DNA from: Lachnospiraceae bacterium | GTDB lineage: Bacteria; Bacillota; Clostridia; Lachnospirales; Lachnospiraceae | Assembly: GCA_017446125.1 (NCBI GenBank) | Contig: JAFSRL010000268.1 | Span: forward strand, 1 to 27,915 | Length of the DNA: 27,915 nt | Direction of reading: 5' to 3' | Part shown: positions 16,597-25,290 of the stretch, piece by piece | Position numbering within the stretch: position 1 is the first letter of the stretch | Layout: the number at the start of each line of letters is the position of its first letter | The notes under the pieces: model-generated | The model's input: only the letters and a program-made list of their open reading frames with translations | What the model was told of the DNA's origin: nothing | Databases searched by the model: none | Translations under genes and position numbers: made by a program

Positions 16597-16602
16597 ATTA
16601 TA
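16597..16602 (-). promoter_or_regulatory. Probable -10 box for the Na/Pi transporter-aspS-dnaE unit
   Basis: TATAAT on the minus strand in the 52-bp gap after mfd. At 17 bp the -35 hexamer is GCCACA (16620-16625), a half match, lying at the border of the mfd coding end. The leader would be about 27 nt. Confidence 0.6.
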
Positions 16603-16615
16603 CACAATTCCAGGA

Positions 16616-19600
16616 TTAATGTGGCATTAGCCTTTCCTCGAAGGCCGCGATCAGTTGTTCGCTCTTTGCCAGAACGTCCGCATCCTTCTGCTCCAGCAAC
16701 AGCTCAAACTGCGGAATCGTGCGCGTACGCAAAAGCAGCGCCCCGTCGTAATCCTGCACCAGCGCCGGAATCCCCGCGGGGTCGATACGAGCGTCAACCT
16801 TCATCTTAAAGACAAGCAGCATACCCTGTTGTTTGATTTCCGTGACATCAAACGCGTTTGCCCGCCCGCGCAAGAGCGCAATGCGAATCAGGTTTTGCAC
16901 CGGAAGCGGCGCAGGGCCGAAGCGGTCCAAAAGCTCCTCCAGCATATCCTCCGCCTCCGCGGCATTGCTTAAAAGCGCAATCCGCTGGTAGATTTCCAGC
17001 TTCTGCTCCTCGTTCAAAATGTATTCCGATGGGATGAAGGCATCGATGTCGAGATCGACGAAGGTCGTGAAGGACTCCTTCACTTCCTCCCCGTTGTTCT
17101 TCATGCGCGTGATGGCATCGTTTAACATCTTGCAGTAAAGGTCGTAGCCCACCGCCGCCATGTGCCCGGACTGCTTCCTTCCAAGAAGGTTTCCGGCGCC
17201 GCGGATTTCCAAATCCCGCATCGCAATCTTATAACCGGACCCTAAATCCGTGAACTCACGGATTGCGGTCAAGCGTTTTTCCGCGACCTCGCGCAGGAGC
17301 CGGTTTCTGCGGTAGAGCAAAAACGCGTAAGCGGTGCGGCTGCTTCTTCCCACGCGCCCGCGCAACTGGTAAAGCTGCGCCAAGCCCATCTGATCGGAGT
17401 CATGCACAATCATCGTGTTGACGTTCGGGATGTCTAAGCCTGTCTCGATGATGGTCGTCGAGATGAGCACATCGATCGTCCCGTCAATGAACTCGTACAT
17501 GATGCGCTCCAGCTCCGCCTCCTGCATCTGTCCGTGCGCAAAGGCGACATGCGCCTCCGGCACAAGCTTCGAAATGCTCGCGGCGACATCCGCAATCGTG
17601 TTCACGCGGTTGTATACATAGTAGACCTGTCCGCCGCGTCCGACCTCACGTAAAATCGCCTCGCGCACAAGCTCCTCGTTGTATTCGCTCACGAAGGTCT
17701 GAATGGGCTGCCGGTCCAAGGGCGGCTCACGCAGAAGTGACATGTCACGAATGCCCACAAGCGACATGTGCAGCGTTCTGGGGATGGGGGTCGCGGTCAG
17801 TGTCAGAACGTCGACCGTGTCCTTGAGCTTCTTGATTTTTTCCTTATGGGATATGCCGAAGCGCTGTTCCTCGTCAACGACCAAAAGTCCCAAATCCTTA
17901 TACGCAACGTCCTTACTCAACAGTCGGTGCGTGCCGATCACGATGTCGACGCTGCCCTTCTTCAAGCCCTCGACTGTGCGGCGCTGCTCGCCCTGCGTGC
18001 GGAAGCGTGAAAGCATGTCAATCTTCACGGGGAAGTTTTTGAAGCGGCGCACGAAGGTGTTGTAATGCTGCTGCGCCAGAATCGTCGTGGGAACCAAAAC
18101 CGCCACCTGCTTGTTGTCCTGCAGCGCCTTGAAGGCGGCGCGAATCGCGACCTCCGTTTTGCCAAAGCCCACATCGCCGCAGACCAGGCGGTCCATGATT
18201 TTTTCGCTTTCCATGTCGCCCTTCACCGCCTCGATTGCGGTCAACTGATCCGTTGTCTCATCAAAGGGAAAGGCTTCCTCGAATTCCTTTTGCCAAACGG
18301 TATCCGGCGAGAACACAAAGCCCTTCGCGCTTTGCCGCTTTGCGTACAGTGCAATCAAGTCCTGCGCGATTTCCTCGACCGCGCTTTCCACCTTCGCCTT
18401 GGTCTTCGTCCATTCCGCGCTTCCCAGCTTGTTCAACTTCATCTTGTGGGACGCATCCGCGGAAGCGTACTTCTGCAAGACGTTTAATCCCGCAACCGGC
18501 ACGAAGAGATTGCCGCCGTCGCGGTAGGAGACCTTCATGTAGTCCTTGATGACGTGATCGACCGTAATCTGCTCAATGCCCTGATAGATACCAAGGCCGT
18601 GGTCCTCATGCACGACATAGTCGCCCACCTTCAAGTCCGCAAACGACGTGATTTTTTCCCCGTCGCCCTTGAACTTCTTTTTGCGGCGCTTCTTTTCCCG
18701 TCCCGTGAAGATGTCGCTTTCCGAGATGACCGCAAACTTTAACTCCGGATATGCAAAGCCTCTGCTGATCTGACCGTAGTAGGTCATGACCTCGTCCGCG
18801 CTCAATTCGCGGCCCGGGTCCTCGCTGTAAAAGGCGCTCACACCGGCATCCGTTACGTCCTGTGTCAGGCGCTTTGCACGCGAGCGCGAGCCGCACAGCA
18901 ACAGAATGCGGTAGTGCTCCTTGCGGTAATGCTTTAAATCCCTGATCAAGGCATCGAAGCTGTTGTTGTAGGGCGCAATCGACTGCGCGTGAAGCGCGAC
19001 TTCTTTTTCCGGCACAAAGAGTGTTTCCTCTTTGCCGGACAAAAGACCGCGCAACTGCAGCGTGCGGAACCGTGCCAGGCTGTGTGCGCTCTCCTCGACG
19101 GTGAACAAGAGATGCTGCTCCCCGGGAAGGGCGTAGCCGTTCTGTGCGCGGTGTAAAATGCTTTCGACAAACTCCTCATAGACAAACCGCCCCTGCTCCT
19201 CCATGCGTAAGGGCTCATCCAGAAAGACCGCGGTCTGCTCCTCCGGAAACAGGTCAAGAAACGAAGCGCGCGCCGGATAGAAGTAATGCAAAAAGCCTTC
19301 TAAGTTCGCATCCGCGTCAAGCTCAAAGACCGCTTCCTTTAATTCCTCCATCCGTACCTTCAGCCGGTGCGCCTCCTCCGTATGAAAGGCATCCCGCAGC
19401 TCCTTCACGCGCGCCGTCCACTCCTTTTCCATTTTGGAAAATCCGTCCTCGAGGCGGCGCCTTGACAAAAGCATCTCGGTCGCGGGATAGATGTCGATGG
19501 CGTCTAAGCGCTCCACGCTTCTTTGGCTCAAAATATCAAAGCTTCTTATGCTCGTAATCTCATCGCCCCAGAGCTCAATCCGGTAGGGGTTGTCCTCCGT

Positions 19601-20149
19601 TAAGTCAAAGACGTCGATGATGTCGCCGCGCACGGCAAACTGTCCCTTGTCCTCCACCTGATAGACGCGCAGGTAACCCATCTTCGTCAGAAGCTCCGCG
19701 ATAGCGTGCTCCTCCATGGGAATCTTTTTATCCAGATGCAGCACGTGTTTTTTGATGGTTGAGAGCGAAACCTGCGGCGCCATTAAGGCTGCAAAGGTCG
19801 TCACAACGGTGACGCGCTTTTTCTCAAGAATGCGCCGCACCGTTTTCATGCGTTCCCTGATCAGTTCGTTTCCGTGAACATCCGCCTTATAGAAAATCAG
19901 ATCCTTGGCGGGAAAGAAGGTGGCGGTTCTGTCAAAGAATAAAAGGTCGTTTAGAAGCTCCTTTGCCTGCGCGTCGGAATGTGTCACAAGCAGCCGGTAC
20001 GGGTAATCGCCGCTGAGCGCATCCAAAAGGTGCAGCTTCTGCACCGGGATACAGCCGCTTGCGCAAAGCGCAGCACCCTGTTTTGCAAACGCTTTTTGAA
20101 GCGCTTTGAAATCTTCCGATTGACCAAGCGGGGCGTTTAAGGCCCTCAT
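16616..20149 (-). CDS. mfd: Transcription-repair coupling factor Mfd
   Basis: A DNA translocase that removes RNA polymerase stalled at lesions and recruits UvrA. The 1177 residues hold the UvrB-like N-terminal module (1-about 350, with VRGDIIDVFDLTEDNPYRIELWGDEI), the RNA-polymerase-interacting Tudor-like domain near 500-560 (LKVGDYVVHEDHGLGIYQG), the RecG-like helicase with Walker A GDVGFGKTE (K664) and motif II VDEEQRFG (about 757-764), TATPIPRTLHMS, and the Arg-rich QLRGRVGRSSRTAYA, then the C-terminal D7 domain. The ATG overlaps the pth stop by 4 nt (ATGA). Last gene of spoVG-pth-mfd. Confidence 0.98.
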   Translation of the reverse strand: MRALNAPLGQSEDFKALQKAFAKQGAALCASGCIPVQKLHLLDALSGDYPYRLLVTHSDAQAKELLNDLLFFDRTATFFPAKDLIFYKADVHGNELIRERMKTVRRILEKKRVTVVTTFAALMAPQVSLSTIKKHVLHLDKKIPMEEHAIAELLTKMGYLRVYQVEDKGQFAVRGDIIDVFDLTEDNPYRIELWGDEITSIRSFDILSQRSVERLDAIDIYPATEMLLSRRRLEDGFSKMEKEWTARVKELRDAFHTEEAHRLKVRMEELKEAVFELDADANLEGFLHYFYPARASFLDLFPEEQTAVFLDEPLRMEEQGRFVYEEFVESILHRAQNGYALPGEQHLLFTVEESAHSLARFRTLQLRGLLSGKEETLFVPEKEVALHAQSIAPYNNSFDALIRDLKHYRKEHYRILLLCGSRSRAKRLTQDVTDAGVSAFYSEDPGRELSADEVMTYYGQISRGFAYPELKFAVISESDIFTGREKKRRKKKFKGDGEKITSFADLKVGDYVVHEDHGLGIYQGIEQITVDHVIKDYMKVSYRDGGNLFVPVAGLNVLQKYASADASHKMKLNKLGSAEWTKTKAKVESAVEEIAQDLIALYAKRQSAKGFVFSPDTVWQKEFEEAFPFDETTDQLTAIEAVKGDMESEKIMDRLVCGDVGFGKTEVAIRAAFKALQDNKQVAVLVPTTILAQQHYNTFVRRFKNFPVKIDMLSRFRTQGEQRRTVEGLKKGSVDIVIGTHRLLSKDVAYKDLGLLVVDEEQRFGISHKEKIKKLKDTVDVLTLTATPIPRTLHMSLVGIRDMSLLREPPLDRQPIQTFVSEYNEELVREAILREVGRGGQVYYVYNRVNTIADVAASISKLVPEAHVAFAHGQMQEAELERIMYEFIDGTIDVLISTTIIETGLDIPNVNTMIVHDSDQMGLAQLYQLRGRVGRSSRTAYAFLLYRRNRLLREVAEKRLTAIREFTDLGSGYKIAMRDLEIRGAGNLLGRKQSGHMAAVGYDLYCKMLNDAITRMKNNGEEVKESFTTFVDLDIDAFIPSEYILNEEQKLEIYQRIALLSNAAEAEDMLEELLDRFGPAPLPVQNLIRIALLRGRANAFDVTEIKQQGMLLVFKMKVDARIDPAGIPALVQDYDGALLLRTRTIPQFELLLEQKDADVLAKSEQLIAAFEERLMPH

Positions 20150-20808
20150 AGACGAACCCCGTTGTAGCGGTTCATGGCGGCATCCGCGCCCTGCTCCACA
20201 ATCATCACCGCGGCATCCGCCGCTTCCTTTTTCACGAGCGCGATGGTTTCCTTGTCTTCCTTTCCGAAGTGTCCCAGCACCCAGTTGACCATGTCGTACT
20301 GCGCGGGCTTCTTGCCCACGCCCACGCGGATCCGCTGGAAGCCGTCATCGCCCAGCTCCTTGATGATGGACTTCAATCCGTTGTGCCCGCCGGCGCTTCC
20401 GCCCTTGCGAATCCGGATGACGCCAACGTCCAGCTCCACATCGTCAGAAATGACGATGAGTTGATGCACGTCCTCCGTTTTGTAGTAGCGTGTGATTTGT
20501 CGAAGCGCTTCGCCGCTCAAATTCATGTACGTCAGGGGCTTGACCAGCATCACCTTTTTTCCGGCGATCTCGCCCCGCCCGAAGAGCGCGTCGAATTTGT
20601 GTGTCGTTAAGGAAATGCCGGTTGCCTCTGAGAGCGCGTCAAGTGTTTCGAACCCGACGTTGTGTCTGGTCCCGTCATACTTCGGCTCCGGATTTCCCAG
20701 TCCCGCGATGATAATCATGTCCCGTAAATCTTCCTTTTGTGCTTTCTTATTTCCACGCGCAAAAAGACGCGGAAAGAAGGAAAACAAGCCGTTTCTTTCC
20801 CGTTCCAT
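20146..20808 (-). CDS. pth: Peptidyl-tRNA hydrolase
   Basis: Releases tRNA from prematurely dropped peptidyl-tRNA. The conserved core begins at residue 31 (MIIIAGLGNPEPKYDGTRHN), with catalytic His49 (TRHNVGF), KPLTYMNLSGEAL, SDDVELDVG and GGSAGGHNGLKSI. The full open frame adds 30 residues (MERERNGLFSFFPRLFARGN and more) with a possible amphipathic helix. The true start may be the ATG at 20716-20718, the usual family N-terminus, preceded by AAGGAAG 11 nt away; the upstream ATG at 20808 has only a poorly placed CAGG but would leave a 35-nt rather than 125-nt gap to spoVG. The two cannot be separated by eye. Overlaps mfd by 4 nt. Confidence 0.94.
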   Translation of the reverse strand: MERERNGLFSFFPRLFARGNKKAQKEDLRDMIIIAGLGNPEPKYDGTRHNVGFETLDALSEATGISLTTHKFDALFGRGEIAGKKVMLVKPLTYMNLSGEALRQITRYYKTEDVHQLIVISDDVELDVGVIRIRKGGSAGGHNGLKSIIKELGDDGFQRIRVGVGKKPAQYDMVNWVLGHFGKEDKETIALVKKEAADAAVMIVEQGADAAMNRYNGVRL

Positions 20809-20843
20809 GTCCTGAAGTTTTGATACGTCCGTTGAGTGGTTGC

Positions 20844-21137
20844 TTATGCAAAAGGCGGCGCTTCCGCTTCGGCTTCTTCCGCCTCGGGCGCAAGCTCGTA
20901 TGCCTTTAATACCTCGTCCTGAATCTCCTTGCGGGACTCCGCGTTGATCGGATGCGCGATGTCACGGAACTCACCCTCCGGGGATTTCTTGCTGGGCATC
21001 GCGATGAAGAGCCCTTTGTCACCTTCAATCACCTTGATGTCGTGAACCACAAACGCATTGTCAAAGGTCACGGACACAACAGCGCGCATTTTACCCTTTT
21101 TTGCAACTTTCTTTACTCGTACATCTGTAATTGTCAT
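20844..21137 (-). CDS. spoVG: SpoVG family regulator
   Basis: A small nucleic-acid-binding protein, known in Bacillus for septation and sporulation and in other Firmicutes as a global RNA/DNA-binding regulator. The 97 residues match throughout the core: MTITDVRVKKV, MRAVVSVTFDNAFVVHDIKV, GLFIAMPSKKSPEGEFRDIA and HPINAESRKEIQDEVL. The C-terminus is Ala/Glu rich and variable, as is usual. The ATG is preceded by GAGGGGG. First gene of spoVG-pth-mfd. Its presence does not prove sporulation, since non-spore-formers also carry it. Confidence 0.97.
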   Translation of the reverse strand: MTITDVRVKKVAKKGKMRAVVSVTFDNAFVVHDIKVIEGDKGLFIAMPSKKSPEGEFRDIAHPINAESRKEIQDEVLKAYELAPEAEEAEAEAPPFA

Positions 21138-21169
21138 ATTGCCCCCTCATAATTGTTACTTAATGGTCC

Positions 21170-21197
21170 ATTATAACACTTAAAAAAACTCCTGCAA
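21170..21197 (-). promoter_or_regulatory. Promoter for spoVG-pth-mfd
   Basis: TTGCAG (21192-21197), 16-bp spacer with a T-run, TATAAT (21170-21175) on the minus strand, giving a leader of about 26 nt. The same stretch has GCAGGAG at -35 that partly fits the sigma-H element, see findings. Confidence 0.72.
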
Positions 21198-21223
21198 CTT
21201 TGACTGTAGACTGACAATCAAAG
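21187..21223 (-). terminator. Possible terminator after glgD
   Basis: A 10-bp stem with one G-U pair (21198-21207 and 21214-21223), loop 6 nt, three bases after the glgD stop. The U-run comes about 10 nt after the stem and not immediately, so termination may be weak. It abuts the spoVG promoter. Confidence 0.4.
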
Positions 21224-21226
21224 GCA

Positions 21227-22345
21227 TCAAATGACAAAGCGGTCGTTGTCCTCCTCGATGATGCGGATCTCCTCCTCGCCCTTGAAGTAAGAGTTTGCCT
21301 GAATCGTGCAGTGACTCTCCACGATGCAGTTTTCGATGTGCGAGTTGTCGCCGATATAGACATCGTTTAAGATAATCGCGTTCTTGATGTAGCAGTTGTT
21401 GCCCACAAAGGACTTCTTGAAAATCACGGAGTCCTCCACGGTGCCGTTGATGATGCAGCCGTTGGAAATGAGCGCGTTGTGCACCTTCACCCCCACGTTG
21501 TATTTCGCGGGCGGAAGGTCATCTGCCTTCGTGTAGATGCCCGGGTTTTCGCGGAAGAAATAGTCCCGGATTTCCGGCTTCAAAAAGTCCATGTTCGCCT
21601 TGTAGTAATCCTCCACGCAGGCGATGTTACTCCAGTAATTCTTTAAGCGGTACGCATAGATGCGCTTGATGTCCTTGTAGCGGATGAGAATGTCCGTCAC
21701 AAAGTCATAGCGCCCTTCCGCCGCGCACTTCTCCAAAAGCTCGATGAGCTGTCTTCTGCGGATGATGTAGATGCCGCAGGAAACGGTGTGGTACTTTGCG
21801 ACCACGGGCTTCTCCTCGAAGTCGATCACGCGGTTGGTCGGATCTAAGGAAACCGTGCCGTAGCGCTCTGTCTCGACGTCCTCCGGCAAATCCTTTGTCA
21901 CAATCGTGATGTCCGCCTGCTTGTGGACGTGGTACTCCAAAACCTTGTTGAAGTCCATCTTGAAGATGCAGTCCCCGGACGTGATGATGACGTAGGGCTC
22001 GTGCGATTCCTTTAAGAAGTTCAGGTTCTGAATCATCGCATCTGCCGTGCCGCGGTACCAGTTGCTCGAATCATGCGTCACCGCGGGCGGAATGATGTAG
22101 AGCCCGCCCTGCTTACGTCCGAAGTCCCACCACTTCGAGGAGCTCAAATGCTGGTTTAAGCTCGTCGCGTTGTACTGCGTAAAGACCGCCACCGTCTGGA
22201 TGTGCGAGTTGGTCATGTTCGACAGCGCAAAATCGATGCTGCGGTAAAAGCCCGCGATGGGCATCGCGCAAATCGCGCGGCGGCGTGTCAGTTGCTTCAT
22301 ACGGTTCGAGGATCCGCCCGCAAGAACAAGTCCAAGAGCTCTCAT
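21227..22345 (-). CDS. glgD: GlgD, non-catalytic partner of ADP-glucose pyrophosphorylase
   Basis: Firmicute GlgD forms a hetero-oligomer with GlgC and raises its activity in glycogen synthesis. The 372 residues have the nucleotidyltransferase domain followed by a left-handed beta-helix (VHNALISNGCIINGTVEDSV, NSHIENCIVESHC). The catalytic N-terminal loop is altered: GGSSNRMKQLTRRRAICAMP in place of the GGQGSRL...RMAKPAV seen in the neighbouring GlgC, losing the glycine-rich pattern and the conserved Lys. SGDCIFKMDF replaces SGDHIYKMDY. This is the expected degenerate pattern of GlgD. It overlaps glgC by 4 nt and ends the glgCD unit. Confidence 0.95.
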   Translation of the reverse strand: MRALGLVLAGGSSNRMKQLTRRRAICAMPIAGFYRSIDFALSNMTNSHIQTVAVFTQYNATSLNQHLSSSKWWDFGRKQGGLYIIPPAVTHDSSNWYRGTADAMIQNLNFLKESHEPYVIITSGDCIFKMDFNKVLEYHVHKQADITIVTKDLPEDVETERYGTVSLDPTNRVIDFEEKPVVAKYHTVSCGIYIIRRRQLIELLEKCAAEGRYDFVTDILIRYKDIKRIYAYRLKNYWSNIACVEDYYKANMDFLKPEIRDYFFRENPGIYTKADDLPPAKYNVGVKVHNALISNGCIINGTVEDSVIFKKSFVGNNCYIKNAIILNDVYIGDNSHIENCIVESHCTIQANSYFKGEEEIRIIEEDNDRFVI

Positions 22346-23616
22346 ACCGTCCCCTCCCCTTTGATGAATGTTTTTCCGCTTGCAAGGTGTCTGTCCGGAT
22401 AATCGGACGCCGTCGTGTTTCCGAAGACCATCGTGTTCTTTCCGATGGAAACGCCCGAAGGAATCACGCTCTGTTCCCCGATCGTCACGAGCCCGCCGGT
22501 ATAGATTTCCGGCGCCGTATCGTTTTCGGCTTCCGCGCCCTCGCCCATGTGGACGCCGTTGCCCACCGTCACGTCCTCCGCGATGATTGCCTTTTCAATG
22601 TTGCAGTTCTCACCGATCACCGTGTGGTTCATGATGATGGAATGGTCGACGACCGTGCCCTTTCCGATCTTGACGTCCGAGCCGATGACCGAGTTGTAGA
22701 CCTCGCCCAGAATCTCGCAGCCGTCGCCGATGATGGAGCGCTCCACCGAGGATTCGTTTCCGAAATACTGCGGCGGCACGGTCTCCGACTGCGTGTAAAT
22801 CTTCCAGTATTCCTCGTACAGGTTGAACTCCGGCACGATGTCGATGAGCTCCATGTTCGCTTCCCAGTAAGAGGTCAGCGTTCCGACATCCTTCCAGTAG
22901 CCTTCAAACTGATACGCAAACAGGTTGCGGTTGTTCTCCCTGCAGTAGGGAATGACGTGTTTTCCGAAATCGAGGGCGACCTCATCCGCGCCGCGCAGCA
23001 AGGCGTCCTTCAACACCTCCCACGAGAAAATGTAAATGCCCATCGACGCGAGGTTCGAGCGCGGGTTCTCCGGCTTCTCCTCGAAGTCCACAATCCTGCG
23101 GTCCTCGTCCGTAATCATGATACCGAAACGCTTCGCCTCCTCCATGGGCACCGGCATAACGGCAATCGTGACGTCCGCGCCCTTGCTCTTGTGGAAGTCG
23201 AGCATGGTCTCATAATCCATCTTGTAAATATGGTCGCCGGAAAGAATGAGCACGTAGTCCGGATGATAAGACTCCATGTACTCCAGGTTTTGATAAATCG
23301 CGTTCGCGGTTCCCGTATACCATTCCGCGCCGGCGTTTTTTTCGTACGGCGGCAGCACGGTCACCCCGCCGATGTTCCGGTCAAGGTCCCACGGAATCCC
23401 GATGCCGATGTGCGTATTGAGCTTCAGCGGGCGGTACTGCGTCAGAACACCCACCGTGTCCACACCGGAATTAATACAGTTGCTCAAAGGAAAATCAATG
23501 ATACGGTACTTTCCGCCGAACGATACGGCAGGCTTTGCCATGCGCTCCGTCAGGATTCCCAAACGACTCCCCTGTCCTCCCGCTAAGAGCATGGCGATCA
23601 TCTCTTTTTTGATCAT
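22342..23616 (-). CDS. glgC: Glucose-1-phosphate adenylyltransferase (ADP-glucose pyrophosphorylase)
   Basis: Makes ADP-glucose from glucose 1-phosphate and ATP, the committed step of glycogen synthesis. The 424 residues carry the intact catalytic loop AGGQGSRLGILTERMAKPAV (12-31), GTANAIYQNL, the metal-site SGDHIYKMDY, the substrate-site FEEKPENPRS, and a C-terminal beta-helix (SIIGDGCEILGEVYNSVIGS). The ATG is preceded by GGAAGGGA. First gene of glgC-glgD, divergent from murC. No glgA, glgB or glgP lies in the window. Confidence 0.97.
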   Translation of the reverse strand: MIKKEMIAMLLAGGQGSRLGILTERMAKPAVSFGGKYRIIDFPLSNCINSGVDTVGVLTQYRPLKLNTHIGIGIPWDLDRNIGGVTVLPPYEKNAGAEWYTGTANAIYQNLEYMESYHPDYVLILSGDHIYKMDYETMLDFHKSKGADVTIAVMPVPMEEAKRFGIMITDEDRRIVDFEEKPENPRSNLASMGIYIFSWEVLKDALLRGADEVALDFGKHVIPYCRENNRNLFAYQFEGYWKDVGTLTSYWEANMELIDIVPEFNLYEEYWKIYTQSETVPPQYFGNESSVERSIIGDGCEILGEVYNSVIGSDVKIGKGTVVDHSIIMNHTVIGENCNIEKAIIAEDVTVGNGVHMGEGAEAENDTAPEIYTGGLVTIGEQSVIPSGVSIGKNTMVFGNTTASDYPDRHLASGKTFIKGEGTV

Positions 23617-23769
23617 CTTCGTCCCTTCCGCATGAAGTAATATTTACCAAAAACCATCCGGTTTCGGTACCTATATCTTACCATATTGCACAGAAAAAGG
23701 GAATTCCCATAGCACAGGCGCTTCTTTCGTGATATTATAAGAAGGAATTATTTCAGGCAGGAGCATGTT
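23617..23769. promoter_or_regulatory. Divergent glgC / murC intergenic region
   Basis: 153 bp between two start codons, where transcription changes direction. For glgC (minus) an extended -10 TGG-TAAGAT is visible at 23675-23683, without a convincing -35. For murC (plus) an extended -10 TGA-TATTAT lies at 23730-23738, also without a clear -35. Between them is the 10-bp palindrome GGGAATTCCC (23699-23708). All promoter calls here are weak. Confidence 0.4.
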
Positions 23770-25167
23770 ATGCAAATAGATTTTAACTCACCTTCTCATT
23801 TTTATTTCATCGGCATCGGCGGGATTTCGATGAGCGGCTTGGCGCACATTCTGCTCGACCGCGGCTTTTCGATTTCCGGTTCCGACAAAAAGGCGTCGGA
23901 GCAAACGGACGTCCTTTCCTCGCTGGGCGCTTCCGTCTTTATCGGGCAGGCCGAAGAGAATCTGGAAAAGGCAAAGGAATTGCACGGACCCGTTCAGGCA
24001 GTCATCTACACGGCGGCCGTCAAGGACGACAACGAGGAGCTTTTGCGCGCACGCACAGAAGGCATCCCCTGTCTGACAAGGGCTACCCTTTTGGGGCAAC
24101 TCATGAAGGAATACAACGTTTCTGTTGCCGTAAGCGGCACGCACGGAAAGACCACGACCACCTCGATGCTCTCCCAGATTCTTCTGGAGGGGGATACGGA
24201 TCCCACGCTTTCGATTGGCGGCGTGTTCCCGCCCATCCACGGCAACATCCGCGTCGGGCATTCGGACACCTTCGTGACGGAAGCCTGCGAATACACCAAC
24301 AGCTTTCTGGAATTCTTCCCGACCATCGGGATTGTGCTTGACATCGATGCGGACCACCTTGATTTCTTTAAGGACCTTGATGACATCCGCCATTCCTTCC
24401 GTCAGTTCTGCGCGCTTTTGCCCAATGACGGAACGTTGATCATCAACGCGGACATCGAGGATGTTTCCTACTTCACGAAGGGACTTTCCTGTAACATCAT
24501 CACCTACGGGGCGGCGGATACCTGCGATTATTATCCCTCAGACATCACCTTCGACGACAAGGGGAATCCTTCTTATGTGCTGCACCGACCGGACAACACA
24601 ACGCAGGAAATCAAACTGCAGGTGCCCGGCATGCACAACGTGTTCAATTCCGTGGCGGCCTGCGTGGCGGCGGATCTGTTGCAGGTTGAGCGCGACATCA
24701 TTGCGCGTGCGCTTAGCGCTTTTTCCGGAACGCACCGGCGCTTTGAATTCAAGGGCGATTTGCACGGCGTCACCATTGTCGACGACTACGCGCATCACCC
24801 GACGGAGATTACCGCGACCTTAACCGCTGCCGCAAAGGTTCCGCACAACAAGATTTACACGGTCTTCCAGCCGCATACCTACACGCGCACCAAGGCGCTG
24901 TTTGACGAATTCGCAACGGCGCTCTCCCTCTCTGACGTGGTGGTGCTCGCGGATATTTATGCCGCACGCGAAACGGACACGCTGGGGGTTTCCTCAAAGA
25001 CGCTCTGCGACAAAATGGTCTTAGACGGGTGCGACTGCCATTATTTCCCGACCTTTGACGAAATTGAAAAATTTCTTCTGAAAAATTGCACGAAAGGTGA
25101 CCTGTTGATAACCATGGGGGCCGGAGATGTCGTTAAAATCGGGGATTCGCTCTTGGGCAGCGCCTGA
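23770..25167 (+). CDS. murC: UDP-N-acetylmuramate--L-alanine ligase
   Basis: Adds L-Ala to UDP-MurNAc, the first amino acid of the peptidoglycan stem, using ATP. The 465 residues show the N-terminal UDP-binding motif FIGIGGISMSGLAHILL (13-29), the Mur-ligase ATP loop GTHGKTTTTSM (123-133), the central EACEYTNSFL and DADHLDFFKDL, and the C-terminal DDYAHHPTEITATL. The ATG at 23770 has GGCAGGAG upstream; no strong alternative. No other mur gene is adjacent, the usual situation for murC in many Clostridia. Confidence 0.97.
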   Translation: MQIDFNSPSHFYFIGIGGISMSGLAHILLDRGFSISGSDKKASEQTDVLSSLGASVFIGQAEENLEKAKELHGPVQAVIYTAAVKDDNEELLRARTEGIPCLTRATLLGQLMKEYNVSVAVSGTHGKTTTTSMLSQILLEGDTDPTLSIGGVFPPIHGNIRVGHSDTFVTEACEYTNSFLEFFPTIGIVLDIDADHLDFFKDLDDIRHSFRQFCALLPNDGTLIINADIEDVSYFTKGLSCNIITYGAADTCDYYPSDITFDDKGNPSYVLHRPDNTTQEIKLQVPGMHNVFNSVAACVAADLLQVERDIIARALSAFSGTHRRFEFKGDLHGVTIVDDYAHHPTEITATLTAAAKVPHNKIYTVFQPHTYTRTKALFDEFATALSLSDVVVLADIYAARETDTLGVSSKTLCDKMVLDGCDCHYFPTFDEIEKFLLKNCTKGDLLITMGAGDVVKIGDSLLGSA

Positions 25168-25214
25168 TTTCCACGCTTTCCACTTTTTTGTGCCCTTCGT
25201 TTCCCACCTGCCCT

Positions 25215-25290
25215 TGTGGATAACGCACTCCCGAAATGCGGCACCGGCTTTTGCGGAAGACGTTTTTCCACTTTTTCCACAAAATCCACG
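25215..25290 (+). promoter_or_regulatory. DnaA-box cluster upstream of dnaD
   Basis: A perfect DnaA box (TTATCCACA on the minus strand, 25215-25223) is followed by three 9-mers in exact tandem on the plus strand: TTTTCCACT (25264), TTTTCCACA (25273) and AAATCCACG (25282), with 2, 1 and 3 mismatches to the box. Two weaker TTTCCAC motifs occur at about 25168-25183. The cluster sits in the 271-bp gap between murC and the dnaD-like gene. A role in DnaA-dependent control is inference. Confidence 0.6.

Noticed and set aside
22285..23586. 433-codon open frame on the plus strand opposite glgC
   Set aside because: It is a GC-driven antisense shadow of a clear glgC; the translation is His/Arg/Val rich with no family resemblance and no good ribosome site.
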